Part shown: positions 14,838-20,993 of the stretch, in pieces
Layout: each line of letters begins with the position of its first letter
How positions within the stretch are numbered: the first letter of the stretch is position 1
Source of the DNA: Candidatus Mediterraneibacter stercorigallinarum
Lineage (GTDB): Bacteria > Bacillota > Clostridia > Lachnospirales > Lachnospiraceae
Direction of reading: 5' to 3'
Length of the DNA: 20,993 nucleotides
Assembly (NCBI GenBank): GCA_019116185.1
Contig: DXCD01000043.1
Location: forward strand, 1-20,993
Notes under the pieces: generated by a model
The model's input: the letters and a program-made list of their open reading frames with translations, nothing else
Databases searched by the model: none
What the model was told of the DNA's origin: nothing
Position numbers and translations under genes: made by a program

Positions 14838-16147
14838 CAGAATTTCAAGCATGCCTTGAACTGGTCGCAGTCAATCTTAATGTCAAACACCCCTCCCAGG
14901 GCCTTCGCATAAGTACTCACAATCGCCAGCCCCAGACCGTTCCCGTCTCCGGATCTTGCTTTATCTCCTCTTGCGAAACGCTCCACAATGTCTTCTTTTG
15001 TAAAATCCATAGGATAGCCGGAAGTGTTGGTGATCTCCAGGCTGATCCCGCTGAGTGGTTTTTTTGCTTCTTTATCAATATACGTCTTCACAAATACCCT
15101 TGTTCCCTTTGCGGAATATTTCAGGGCATTCTCCACCAGGTTCTGGCAGATCCGGTAAAAGTATCCGTTATCCGTATAAAGATCTGTATTTTCTTCTGTC
15201 AGCTGCGTCACGAATTCCAGCCCGCTCTCTTTGATCCTGTCATCCATATCTGCAAAGATCTGTTCGATCAGCCGGTTCACCTCAAACTTCTCCGGATGCA
15301 GTTCGACATTGCCGCTGCTCGCCTTTGCCAGATTAAAGAGACTGTTGATCATTTCTTTAAGCTTTTCTGCGCGTTCCGAGATCACATCCACATAATCCCT
15401 GAGCACATCGCTCAGCTCTTCCTTTTTGATCAGTTCAATGTATCCCACCATGGAGGTAAGAGGTGTTTTTAAGTCATGGGAAACATTTGTGATCAGATCC
15501 ACACGGAGCTGGTCGCTGCGGGAGACTTTCTCCAGGCTCTTTCTCTCAATCTCCAGGGCTTCTTCCAGGCGCTTCTGCCCCTCTTCCGCCACTTCCTCAA
15601 GCTTTCTGCGCATGTCCAGTTCCTGCTGTTCATGGAGGAGATCCAGTTCCTTTCCTCTGAAGCGCAGGAACACCGCATAAAGGAGAATAAACTGCACCAA
15701 TACCGTAAAGAGCATGACATAACCTGCCGCATAATTATAATGCCAGCCTCCGCCGTACCACACGCCGCCGCTTACCAGATGCCACATATACCACAGAGCA
15801 CACAAAAGCGCCGCACCACCTGCCAGGATCAGCCGCTTCTCCACCGTGACGCCGGTCCTTTTCCAGGCCTCGTAAGGATCCTCCTCCGGCATCCACATGC
15901 CGCCGCAGAGCCGTTTCAGCAGCGCATTGAAAATGATAATCAGCCCCGCTCCCATGAACAGATTCCCCAGAACGCCTAAAAAGACCGTCTCCTCGGTAAT
16001 GTGCCATGTGCGGTATACAATAGCTGCCCAGAAGAACATGATACCGGCCAGGACAAACAGCGCTCCCAGCACATATTTCACCTGTGTCCAGTGAAGCTTC
16101 AAAAACCCCGGTATTTTTTTAATTATATTTTTCCATTTTGTAGCCAA
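14837..16147 (-). CDS. Membrane sensor histidine kinase
   Basis: 436-aa sensor of a two-component system, partner of the overlapping regulator gene. About four membrane helices (~23-45, 54-76, 106-126, 138-162) leave only short outside loops, so the signal may be sensed in the membrane. A coiled linker (~165-215) leads to the H-box SHDLKTPLTSM (His224), then the N-box QNLVENALKYS (Asn336/Asn340) and G2-box GNGLGLAIVSTYAKALGG. The G1 region reads ITNTSGYPM, without the usual DxGxG, as in some VanS-like kinases. The predicted start is TTG at 16147, nine bases after AAGGTGG, giving a 29-bp overlap with the regulator. The signal and target genes are unknown. Confidence 0.92.
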   Translation of the reverse strand: MATKWKNIIKKIPGFLKLHWTQVKYVLGALFVLAGIMFFWAAIVYRTWHITEETVFLGVLGNLFMGAGLIIIFNALLKRLCGGMWMPEEDPYEAWKRTGVTVEKRLILAGGAALLCALWYMWHLVSGGVWYGGGWHYNYAAGYVMLFTVLVQFILLYAVFLRFRGKELDLLHEQQELDMRRKLEEVAEEGQKRLEEALEIERKSLEKVSRSDQLRVDLITNVSHDLKTPLTSMVGYIELIKKEELSDVLRDYVDVISERAEKLKEMINSLFNLAKASSGNVELHPEKFEVNRLIEQIFADMDDRIKESGLEFVTQLTEENTDLYTDNGYFYRICQNLVENALKYSAKGTRVFVKTYIDKEAKKPLSGISLEITNTSGYPMDFTKEDIVERFARGDKARSGDGNGLGLAIVSTYAKALGGVFDIKIDCDQFKACLKF

Positions 16148-16853
16148 TTCCCCACACCACCTTTACATATCTTGGTTTCTTCGTGTCAATCTCGATCTTC
16201 TCGCGGATATGCCTGATATGCACCATGACCGTGTTCTCCACGGTATAGCTCGCCGACTCCTGCCAGACATTTTCATAGATCTGCTCCGCGGAAAAGACCT
16301 GTCCCGGATGTTCCATGAGGAGCTCCAGTATCTTGTACTCCGTGGCAGTCAGCCGGACTTCCTCACCCTCGACGATCACGATCCTCTGCTTTTTATCCAG
16401 CATCAGGCCGCCATTGATGATCTGGTCTGCCTCTGCCTTCGGCGCTCCGCCTCCCCATGCGCGGTATCTCCGCAGATGGGCTTTGACACGGGCGATCAGC
16501 TCCGCCGGGTTATAGGGCTTCTCCACATAGTCGTCTGCCCCCAGCACCAGCCCGGATACCTTATCGCTCTCCTCCGTCTTCGCGGACAGGATGATCACCG
16601 GGATCCTCGACTTTTCCCTCAGCTTCATCAGTGCTGACAGCCCGTTGAGCCTGGGCATCATCACATCCAGCAGGATCAGGTCCACCGGATGTTCCTCCAT
16701 GGCGTCGAGCGCCTGCATCCCGTCATAAGCCTTCACCACCTCATATCCTTCGTACTTCAGGAGCTCACTGATCGAATATACGATCTCCTTATTATCATCC
16801 ACTACAAGGATCGTCGCCTGCTCCTCATTTTCTCTCATTGCTTTACTGTCCAT
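16119..16853 (-). CDS. OmpR/PhoB-family response regulator
   Basis: 244 aa. The receiver domain (~13-128) has acidic DD at 19-20, phospho-acceptor Asp63 in LILLDVMMP and Lys112 in VEKPYNP. The winged-helix domain (~145-240) has LTATEYKILELLMEHPGQVFS, VWQESASYTVENTVMVHIRHIREKIE and VVWGIGYKME. It should be phosphorylated by the kinase encoded just downstream. TAGGAGGCGGGT precedes the ATG. A direct repeat upstream fits autoregulation (see the promoter entry). Confidence 0.95.
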   Translation of the reverse strand: MDSKAMRENEEQATILVVDDNKEIVYSISELLKYEGYEVVKAYDGMQALDAMEEHPVDLILLDVMMPRLNGLSALMKLREKSRIPVIILSAKTEESDKVSGLVLGADDYVEKPYNPAELIARVKAHLRRYRAWGGGAPKAEADQIINGGLMLDKKQRIVIVEGEEVRLTATEYKILELLMEHPGQVFSAEQIYENVWQESASYTVENTVMVHIRHIREKIEIDTKKPRYVKVVWGIGYKMEKYN

Positions 16854-16894
16854 ACCCGCCTCCTATTTTCATCTCTGCTGTCCTTACACTGCTG

Positions 16895-16948
16895 ACTATA
16901 ATCCCGCAGAGTTAAAAAAACCTCGATGTAAATCTTAAAAATTTCTTA
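16895..16948 (-). promoter_or_regulatory. Regulator-gene promoter with PhoB-type 7-4-7 direct repeat
   Basis: On the plus strand AATCTTA (16931-16937), AAAA, TTTCTTA (16942-16948) is a heptamer repeat with 11-bp period, the layout used by OmpR/PhoB dimers. Downstream on the minus strand are a poor -35 (AGGTTT, 16918-16923) and TATAGT (-10, 16895-16900). A weak -35 with a box just upstream fits activation by the regulator itself. A 6-bp hairpin AGGGGC/GCCCCT (16948-16967) lies beside it. Confidence 0.4.
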
Positions 16949-16983
16949 GGGGCACAAATCAGCCCCTTTTCATTTTATTAGAA

Positions 16984-17032
16984 ACATAAAAAAAGTAAAG
17001 ATTTTTTGTCAGAACAAAAAGCCTTTACTTTT
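16984..17032. terminator. Bidirectional terminator downstream of thiT
   Basis: AAAAGTAAAG (16991-17000) pairs with CTTTACTTTT (17023-17032), and the inner TTTTTGT/ACAAAAA (17003-17009/17014-17020) extends it around a CAGA loop. On the minus strand a run of seven T follows, terminating thiT. The plus side is also T-rich. Confidence 0.88.
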
Positions 17033-17060
17033 CTTCGGAATCCTTATATGCTTTGTACTG

Positions 17061-17729
17061 CTATTCTAATGCCGTCTGCTTCACCCGGTTCAGCCCCTTT
17101 GCCACTGCCGGGATAGAGATAACCACAATCGTGAGCACTGCTTCCGCCAGAAGATAACTGTAATTATAGGCGATGGGATAAATGCTCTTCAAAGACTGCG
17201 GAAAGTTATCCGGCATGTAGTCCATCCAGTACAGATATCCGCCCAGCGTGTGGAACACGCCTCTTGCCAGCACTGCCGCAATGTATCCCTTCAGCAGACC
17301 GTGCTTTTTCCTTGCAAAAAAGCCGGCGACACCCAGGGCGGCAAACGCCAGTATGTAGTCACAGCACACCTGGAAAAAGGACAGCACATACGGCTCCTGG
17401 ATAAACTGAAGGATCCCGTAGGCAAGCCCCACAAAAATACCTGTTCCCACGCCGTACCAGTTCGCCACAAGCACGATAAACAGCATACTGCACAGAGTCA
17501 CGCTTCCTCCCCATGGCATCTCCCCCACGGGCTTGATATAGGACGTGATAAATGCCAGCGCCATAGCAGCAGCGCAGAACACGAGCTGCTTTGTCGAAAG
17601 CTTTTTCTTCGCGGAATGCTTCCCTGCGAAATAAGCTGCCGCCAGGAACAAAACAATCCCGGCAATGATCGTGAGCGCATACCCGGCGGTCGTCAGCCCG
17701 CCCTCTGCATTGACAAAAAATCCAGACAT
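17061..17729 (-). CDS. thiT: ECF transporter thiamine-binding subunit
   Basis: Substrate-binding (S) component of an energy-coupling-factor transporter for thiamine; the ATPase and EcfT parts are expected elsewhere. The 222-aa product has about six helices, with MPWGGSVTLCSM (71-82), WYGVGTGIFVGLAYGILQFI (91-110), FFQVCCDYILAF and GYLYWMDYMPDNFP, as in the ThiT/YuaJ family. The ATG at 17729 is chosen because AGGAGG lies nine bases upstream; the longer GTG at 17780 would run back to the riboswitch. The TPP riboswitch upstream independently supports thiamine as substrate. Confidence 0.95.
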   Translation of the reverse strand: MSGFFVNAEGGLTTAGYALTIIAGIVLFLAAAYFAGKHSAKKKLSTKQLVFCAAAMALAFITSYIKPVGEMPWGGSVTLCSMLFIVLVANWYGVGTGIFVGLAYGILQFIQEPYVLSFFQVCCDYILAFAALGVAGFFARKKHGLLKGYIAAVLARGVFHTLGGYLYWMDYMPDNFPQSLKSIYPIAYNYSYLLAEAVLTIVVISIPAVAKGLNRVKQTALE

Positions 17730-17784
17730 AATAAAAACCCTCCTGTTCCCAGATTGAAAACAAAAGGGCTCAAAAAGCACGCCT

Positions 17785-17875
17785 ATAACACATCCCTACG
17801 CCGGCATTATCCGGATCAGGTTATGGGTCGAAGTTCATAACTTCCTCTCAGCCTGTCATACAAGCTCCCCTTGTC
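17785..17875 (-). promoter_or_regulatory. TPP riboswitch (THI element) of thiT
   Basis: On the minus strand the conserved THI-box parts appear in order: GGGGAGC, CAGGCTGAGAGG, GACCC, ATAACCTGATCCGGATAATG and CCGGCGTAGGGA, closed by ACA/TGT in P1. Thiamine pyrophosphate binding should shut off thiT. Downstream is GGC...GCC followed by TTTTGTTTT, a weak terminator-like stretch, before the ribosome site; whether control acts on transcription or translation is unclear. Confidence 0.96.
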
Positions 17876-17890
17876 ATCAATCTTAATTAA

Positions 17891-17921
17891 ATTGTAAGTT
17901 TCTGCCGAATCTTATTGTAAA
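17891..17921 (-). promoter_or_regulatory. Probable promoter of the thiT riboswitch transcript
   Basis: Minus strand: TTTACA or TTACAA (17915-17921), an 18-19-bp spacer and TACAAT (17891-17896), just upstream of the riboswitch. The spacing is at the long end, so the call is moderate. Confidence 0.5.
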
Positions 17922-17938
17922 TGCCTTCCTCCGGAATG

Positions 17939-18673
17939 TCAATGGCGTTTTCTTTCTCCGAAGCATTCCTGAAACTGCTTTTTGATCTGAGCGGTATCAT
18001 ATGTTTCTTCACTGCCGTTCTCCCTGTTCTCTGTCCCCGGGTCCATCATCTCCAGCAGAAACGCTCTCTGAGTCGGAGCCAGGGGAAGCTCTTCATGCCA
18101 CGGCCGTCTGCCGTTCCCCGTATATCCGGAATACAAAAGGTAAATAATCACATTTGCCGTCCTTGCATAATCCAGTCGGAAGATCTGACGTTCCCCGCCC
18201 GCATACCTGGCGAGCCCGAAATCAATAAGGGATACCTGTTCTCCGTCATCGACCACATTGGCAATACTGATGTCTCCATGGACCACGTTACGGCCGTGTA
18301 CATATTCCAGTATTTCAAAAAGCTGTGTGCCGATCCGATACACATCCTGCGCCGTGAAGACTTTTTTCTCTTTAAACAGCCATTTTTCAAGGGTATTCCC
18401 TTCTTTGTATCCGAGCACAAAATAATACCCCTTCCGAGCATTGATCACGCCCAGCAGTTCAGGGACTCCGGGATGGCAGAGCCCGGACAGGACGACCGCC
18501 TCATGATGGTTGTCCGCCCGGTTCTTCTTCCACATACGGCGGCGGAACCGTTTCAGGACGACTTTCCTGCCCAGCGGGTCATGGGCAAGAAAACAGACAC
18601 CGTAGCGCCCTCCGCCAATGCGGGACGCCACGGTGTAATCTCCGATTTTTCTCTCCTGCTTCCGAAACATCAT
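17939..18673 (-). CDS. Soluble Hanks-like serine/threonine protein kinase
   Basis: ~244 aa, a single kinase domain with no membrane helix, PASTA or FHA domain. Using numbering from a GTG seven codons further upstream (18694): glycine loop RIGGGRYGVCFLAHD (25-39), VVLKRF with Lys48, Glu65, catalytic loop VVHGDISIANVV (137-148; HGD instead of HRD, Asp141, Asn146) and LIDFGLARY (Asp158). The segment after DFG is short, with no clear APE motif, so it may be a divergent or small-molecule kinase. The ATG at 18673 is chosen because it overlaps the stop of the zinc-ribbon gene as ATGA. Substrate unknown; the coupled upstream protein is the natural candidate. Confidence 0.85.
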   Translation of the reverse strand: MMFRKQERKIGDYTVASRIGGGRYGVCFLAHDPLGRKVVLKRFRRRMWKKNRADNHHEAVVLSGLCHPGVPELLGVINARKGYYFVLGYKEGNTLEKWLFKEKKVFTAQDVYRIGTQLFEILEYVHGRNVVHGDISIANVVDDGEQVSLIDFGLARYAGGERQIFRLDYARTANVIIYLLYSGYTGNGRRPWHEELPLAPTQRAFLLEMMDPGTENRENGSEETYDTAQIKKQFQECFGERKRH

Positions 18674-19146
18674 CCCTGAACCGGAGTCCCGCACTCAGAA
18701 CAGAACTTCGCCCCTGCCGGAAGCGGTTTGCCGCAGTTGGGGCAGAACACCGCATTGGATGTCATCTTCTCGCCGCATGACAGACAGAACTTTGACCCTG
18801 CCGGAACAGACGCTCCGCACTTCGGGCATACAGCCTGCCCGGCTGCTGCAGGGCTGGTCGGCTGAAACGCGCTTGGGGAGCCGGTTCCCGCCTGAGAGCT
18901 GCTCTGATTCGGATAACCTTGGTTCGCATAACCTTGATTCGGATAACCCTGGTTCGCATAGCCCTGATTTGGGTATCCTTGATTTGGATAACCGTGCCCA
19001 TTATAGCCGTCATAACTTCGGGAGCTGAAACCGCTTCCAAGGCCTGAAAGCATTCCGAATAATCCTTTTTTTCTGTAATGCGTCCCGCCCATATTCGGAT
19101 TGGGGTATCTCCGCCTGCTGCTGGAATGTGAAAAGAATCCGCTCAT
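18670..19146 (-). CDS. Double zinc-ribbon protein with GYxNQ repeats
   Basis: 158 aa from the ATG at 19146, which has AGGAGG nine bases upstream; a further-upstream start would overlap the promoter. The N-terminus is basic and Ser/Gly-rich (RRRYPNP, HYRKKG). Residues 52-81 are six perfect pentads GYPNQ/GYANQ. After a Ser/Pro/Gln linker come two zinc ribbons, CPKC...CLSC (Cys107/110/121/124) and CPNC...CSEC (Cys135/138/149/152). There is no signal peptide or membrane helix. Zinc ribbons of this kind usually serve protein binding, but the function is unknown. The ATGA overlap with the kinase gene suggests equal production and joint action. Confidence 0.88.
   Translation of the reverse strand: MSGFFSHSSSRRRYPNPNMGGTHYRKKGLFGMLSGLGSGFSSRSYDGYNGHGYPNQGYPNQGYANQGYPNQGYANQGYPNQSSSQAGTGSPSAFQPTSPAAAGQAVCPKCGASVPAGSKFCLSCGEKMTSNAVFCPNCGKPLPAGAKFCSECGTPVQG
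18904..18993 (-). repeat. 15-bp coding repeat (six GYxNQ pentads)
   Basis: Six 15-bp units encode GYPNQ, GYPNQ, GYANQ, GYPNQ, GYANQ, GYPNQ. Codons vary little (GGTTATCC/GGTTATGC starts), and the unit count could change without breaking the frame. Confidence 0.95.
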
Positions 19147-19179
19147 AACGTGTTTCCTCCTGTTTTGATCGTTGTACTC

Positions 19180-19209
19180 AATATACCGTAGTTTCTCCCG
19201 GCATGACAA
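19180..19209 (-). promoter_or_regulatory. Promoter of the zinc-ribbon/kinase operon
   Basis: Minus strand: TTGTCA (19204-19209), an 18-bp spacer and TATATT (19180-19185). The ribosome site and ATG follow within ~35 bp. Confidence 0.7.
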
Positions 19210-19308
19210 GTATGGTCAGACAAATTTCACAATTTCTTTACACTTGAAGCGGCCGTCCGCACAGCGTCAGAAAATTGCAATAAAAATACAGTACAGATAC
19301 CGAAAATA

Positions 19309-19317
19309 TGTTATACT
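19309..19317 (+). promoter_or_regulatory. Extended -10 promoter of the hydroxyacid dehydrogenase gene
   Basis: TGT-TATACT (19309-19317) is an extended -10. No good -35 is seen at 16-18 bp. It is divergent from the zinc-ribbon promoter. Confidence 0.55.
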
Positions 19318-19345
19318 AAAGCCCAGATTCAACAAGGAGGATTTC

Positions 19346-20290
19346 ATGATCATGAAGATTGTATTTTTAGACGCCAGCACCCTTGGCGATGACATTGATT
19401 ACACACAGTTTGAACAAATGGGGGAGGTCGTAAGATATCCGTTCACCTCTTCCAACGAAGCCCCGGACCGCGTGGCAGATGCAGATGTAGTGGTGGTGAA
19501 CAAAGTTCTCATCAATGAACAGACCATCTCAACAGCCGGGAAACTGAAACTTGTCTGCGTGACTGCCACGGGAACGAACAATCTGGATAAAGATTATCTG
19601 GCGCAGCGCGGGATCGAATGGCGCAATGTAGCGGGATACTCAACAGAATCCGTTGCCCAGCACACATTTGCCATGCTGTTTTATCTTTTGGAAAATCTGC
19701 GCTATTACGACGATTATGTCAAAAACGGCAGTTATGTAAATGACCGCATCTTCACTCACTTTGCCCGTACATTCCGGGAGCTGAACGGCATGACATGGGG
19801 CATCCTCGGCCTTGGCGCCATCGGCCGCAGGGTCGCTGACATCGCAGGAATGTTCGGCGCAAAAGTCATTTATTACTCTGCATCCGGAGCTCCCGCGCAG
19901 GAGGGATATCATCAGGTGGATTTTGACACTCTGCTGGCAGAGTCTGATATCCTTTCCATTCACGCTCCGCTGAACGAATACACGGAAGGACTGATGAATG
20001 CGTCTGCATTCCATAAGATGAAATCAGACGCGATTCTCCTGAATCTCGGCAGAGGACCGATCATCAACGAGGCAGACCTCGCTGACGCGCTTGATTCCGG
20101 CGAGATCAAGGCAGCGGGACTGGATGTTCTCTCCGTTGAGCCCATGGCAAAGGACAGCCCGCTTTTAACTGTCCGGGACAAGGACCGCCTGTTCATCACT
20201 CCGCATATCGCATGGGCAGCCGTGGAGACAAGACAGAGACTGACGAAGATCATCGCCGGGCAGATCCGGGAATTCCTGGAAGAGAAATAG
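19346..20290 (+). CDS. NAD-dependent D-2-hydroxyacid dehydrogenase
   Basis: 314-aa cytosolic oxidoreductase interconverting 2-oxoacids and D-2-hydroxyacids; glycerate/hydroxypyruvate or a similar substrate is likely but not fixed by sequence. Seen: CVTATGTNNLD (71-81), GYSTESVAQHTFAMLF (98-112), Rossmann motif GLGAIGRR (155-162), LNLGRGPIINEADL with Arg236, LDVLSVEP with Glu265 and ITPHIAW with His287, which complete the Arg-Glu-His catalytic set. The ATG at 19346 has AAGGAGG five bases upstream; an ATG at 19352 is also possible. The frame stays open further upstream to 19172, but that part is non-coding leader. It appears to be transcribed alone. Confidence 0.93.
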   Translation: MIMKIVFLDASTLGDDIDYTQFEQMGEVVRYPFTSSNEAPDRVADADVVVVNKVLINEQTISTAGKLKLVCVTATGTNNLDKDYLAQRGIEWRNVAGYSTESVAQHTFAMLFYLLENLRYYDDYVKNGSYVNDRIFTHFARTFRELNGMTWGILGLGAIGRRVADIAGMFGAKVIYYSASGAPAQEGYHQVDFDTLLAESDILSIHAPLNEYTEGLMNASAFHKMKSDAILLNLGRGPIINEADLADALDSGEIKAAGLDVLSVEPMAKDSPLLTVRDKDRLFITPHIAWAAVETRQRLTKIIAGQIREFLEEK

Positions 20291-20360
20291 ACACAGCGGT
20301 CTTTATGTATACCTCTTTCCCGGATCAAATCCGCCCTTAAATTAAGGCTATAGTATCCAT

Positions 20361-20437
20361 GAGTATTGGGCTCCTTTGGGTTTTTGTTATTTTCATTCAA
20401 ATCATGATACCTCAAGGAGTCAATACTCTTCTTTTTC
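20361..20437 (+). terminator. Large terminator-like hairpin after the dehydrogenase gene
   Basis: GAGTATTG (20361-20368) pairs with CAATACTC (20421-20428). The adjoining CTCCTTTGGG (20371-20380) pairs with CCTCAAGGAG (20410-20419), with one mismatch and one wobble. The ~29-nt loop is long. TTCTTTTTC follows. Upstream is a small palindrome CCTTAA-A-TTAAGG (20335-20347). The long loop leaves a transposon-end remnant as an alternative. Confidence 0.55.
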
Positions 20438-20570
20438 ATCAGCCAATTATTTCTGTACTTCAGTCAATCGACTTAAAACTATTCCTTAAAAAGCTTTAAA
20501 ATAACTCATACTACTCAAAACACCCTAAACTTCTGCCCCTTGTAATCAAATATTTACGTTATGTCAACCA

Positions 20571-20621
20571 GCAGTTTCTTGCAGCAACTGCCTATTTCAT
20601 GAGATTATCAACGCAAGAAAC
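20571..20621 (+). promoter_or_regulatory. Two mutually exclusive leader hairpins
   Basis: GCAGTT (20571-20576) can pair with AACTGC (20586-20591), or GTTTCTTGC (20574-20582) with GCAAGAAAC (20613-20621). The two share bases 20574-20576, so they cannot form together. The second ends about nine bases before the ribosome site of the last gene. I found no convincing promoter in 20440-20570, which is AT-rich and otherwise empty. Confidence 0.35.
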
Positions 20622-20648
20622 CAACTTAAAGGAAGGAGAGTAATTGAA

Positions 20649-20993
20649 ATGAGGAAAATTAAAAAAATGATTATAGCATACGTATCTATCATGTGTACTA
20701 TTCTTACAACAAATATTACAGTTTTTGCAGAAAGTACTAACAATGAATGTATTTACGATATTGCAACCGGCGGGACACAAACTTTTACTCTTCGAGCCCC
20801 ATCTGACAATATAGTATACATAACTATTTCAGAAATCCCCTTATTGGCACGCTCTCTAGAAAATCGAACATATAAAGTGTCTTATACCTCTCCTCTGGCG
20901 TGGGAGGCCGGGTACAATCTCGTTATCCAAAACAACCAGATTAAGTCCGTCAATTCTCCATATTATGTTTGTTATAAGGGGATAATTCACTCA
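20649..20993 (+). CDS. Secreted protein, 3' end beyond the window
   Basis: 115 codons are visible, with no stop before the edge. AAAGGAAGGAGAG lies upstream of the ATG. The N-terminus is a clear signal peptide: basic MRKIKK, a hydrophobic stretch to about residue 25, and likely cleavage after VFA (TVFA-ES). The mature part begins STNNECIYDIATGGTQTF and looks beta-rich. YDIATGGTQTF reminds me of small secreted proteins of the DUF5626 type, but this is memory only. Codon use and base composition are AT-richer than the rest of the window, consistent with later acquisition. Confidence 0.75.
   Translation, partial: MRKIKKMIIAYVSIMCTILTTNITVFAESTNNECIYDIATGGTQTFTLRAPSDNIVYITISEIPLLARSLENRTYKVSYTSPLAWEAGYNLVIQNNQIKSVNSPYYVCYKGIIHS

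Noticed and set aside
14726..15472. 248-codon plus-strand frame opposite the histidine kinase
   Set aside because: Shadow of the kinase catalytic domain, and it would have to cross a strong terminator.
17921..18679. 252-codon plus-strand frame opposite the kinase
   Set aside because: The minus strand encodes a full set of kinase motifs; the plus reading shows none.
19960..20439. Minus-strand frame beginning MKKKSIDSLRYHDLNENNKN, considered as a transposase remnant
   Set aside because: Most of it is antisense to the dehydrogenase gene, no ribosome site precedes it, and the first ~50 codons match no transposase I can name.

Overview
The window looks like a chromosomal stretch from an anaerobic gut-type Clostridia, most likely Lachnospiraceae. 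The basis is the gene content and style: a B12-dependent diol dehydratase set, Firmicutes-type AGGAGG ribosome sites, TTG/GTG starts, a TPP riboswitch ahead of an ECF thiamine component, two MATE pumps, BrnQ and a VanS/VanR-like two-component pair. This placement is inference from gene families, not from a marker gene.

Layout. (1) 1-5372, plus strand: the 3' part of a propanediol/glycerol dehydratase operon, pduC(partial)-pduD-pduE-pduG-pduH-pduO, tightly packed with several 4-base overlaps and closed by a strong terminator at 5389-5424. The enzyme (CDE), its reactivase (GH) and the adenosyltransferase that makes coenzyme B12 (O) form one functional unit. PduD carries an N-terminal helix like a microcompartment targeting peptide, but no shell gene lies in the window. 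(2) 5425-6732: two promoter-like sequences, a hairpin-rich leader and an Rpn/PD-(D/E)XK nuclease gene with a 36-bp/12-bp repeat tract and a good internal in-frame start. A long inverted repeat separates it from the next gene. (3) 6870-10240, minus strand: pyruvate kinase (pyk) with a cre-like site, a 323-bp gap with one doubtful small membrane ORF, and a membrane-anchored MutS-like ATPase whose promoter is overlapped by a 24-bp inverted repeat. (4) 10520-14778: a MATE pump, a convergent brnQ overlapping its end by 6 bp, and a second MATE pump whose promoter overlaps the divergent brnQ promoter. (5) 14837-16853, minus strand: sensor kinase and OmpR-family regulator with an upstream 7-4-7 direct repeat suggesting autoregulation. 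(6) 17061-17875, minus strand: thiT under a TPP riboswitch, followed by a bidirectional terminator. (7) 17939-19146, minus strand: a zinc-ribbon protein with GYxNQ repeats translationally coupled to a soluble Hanks-like kinase. This is the least explained gene pair here. (8) 19346-20290, plus strand: a D-2-hydroxyacid dehydrogenase. (9) 20291-20993: visibly AT-richer DNA with a large terminator-like hairpin and the start of a secreted-protein gene cut off by the window edge.

The most promising leads are the zinc-ribbon/kinase pair, the Rpn nuclease with a possible intragenic second product, and the unassigned operator in front of the MutS-like gene. All functional calls come from reading the sequence and recalled family motifs; no search was run.
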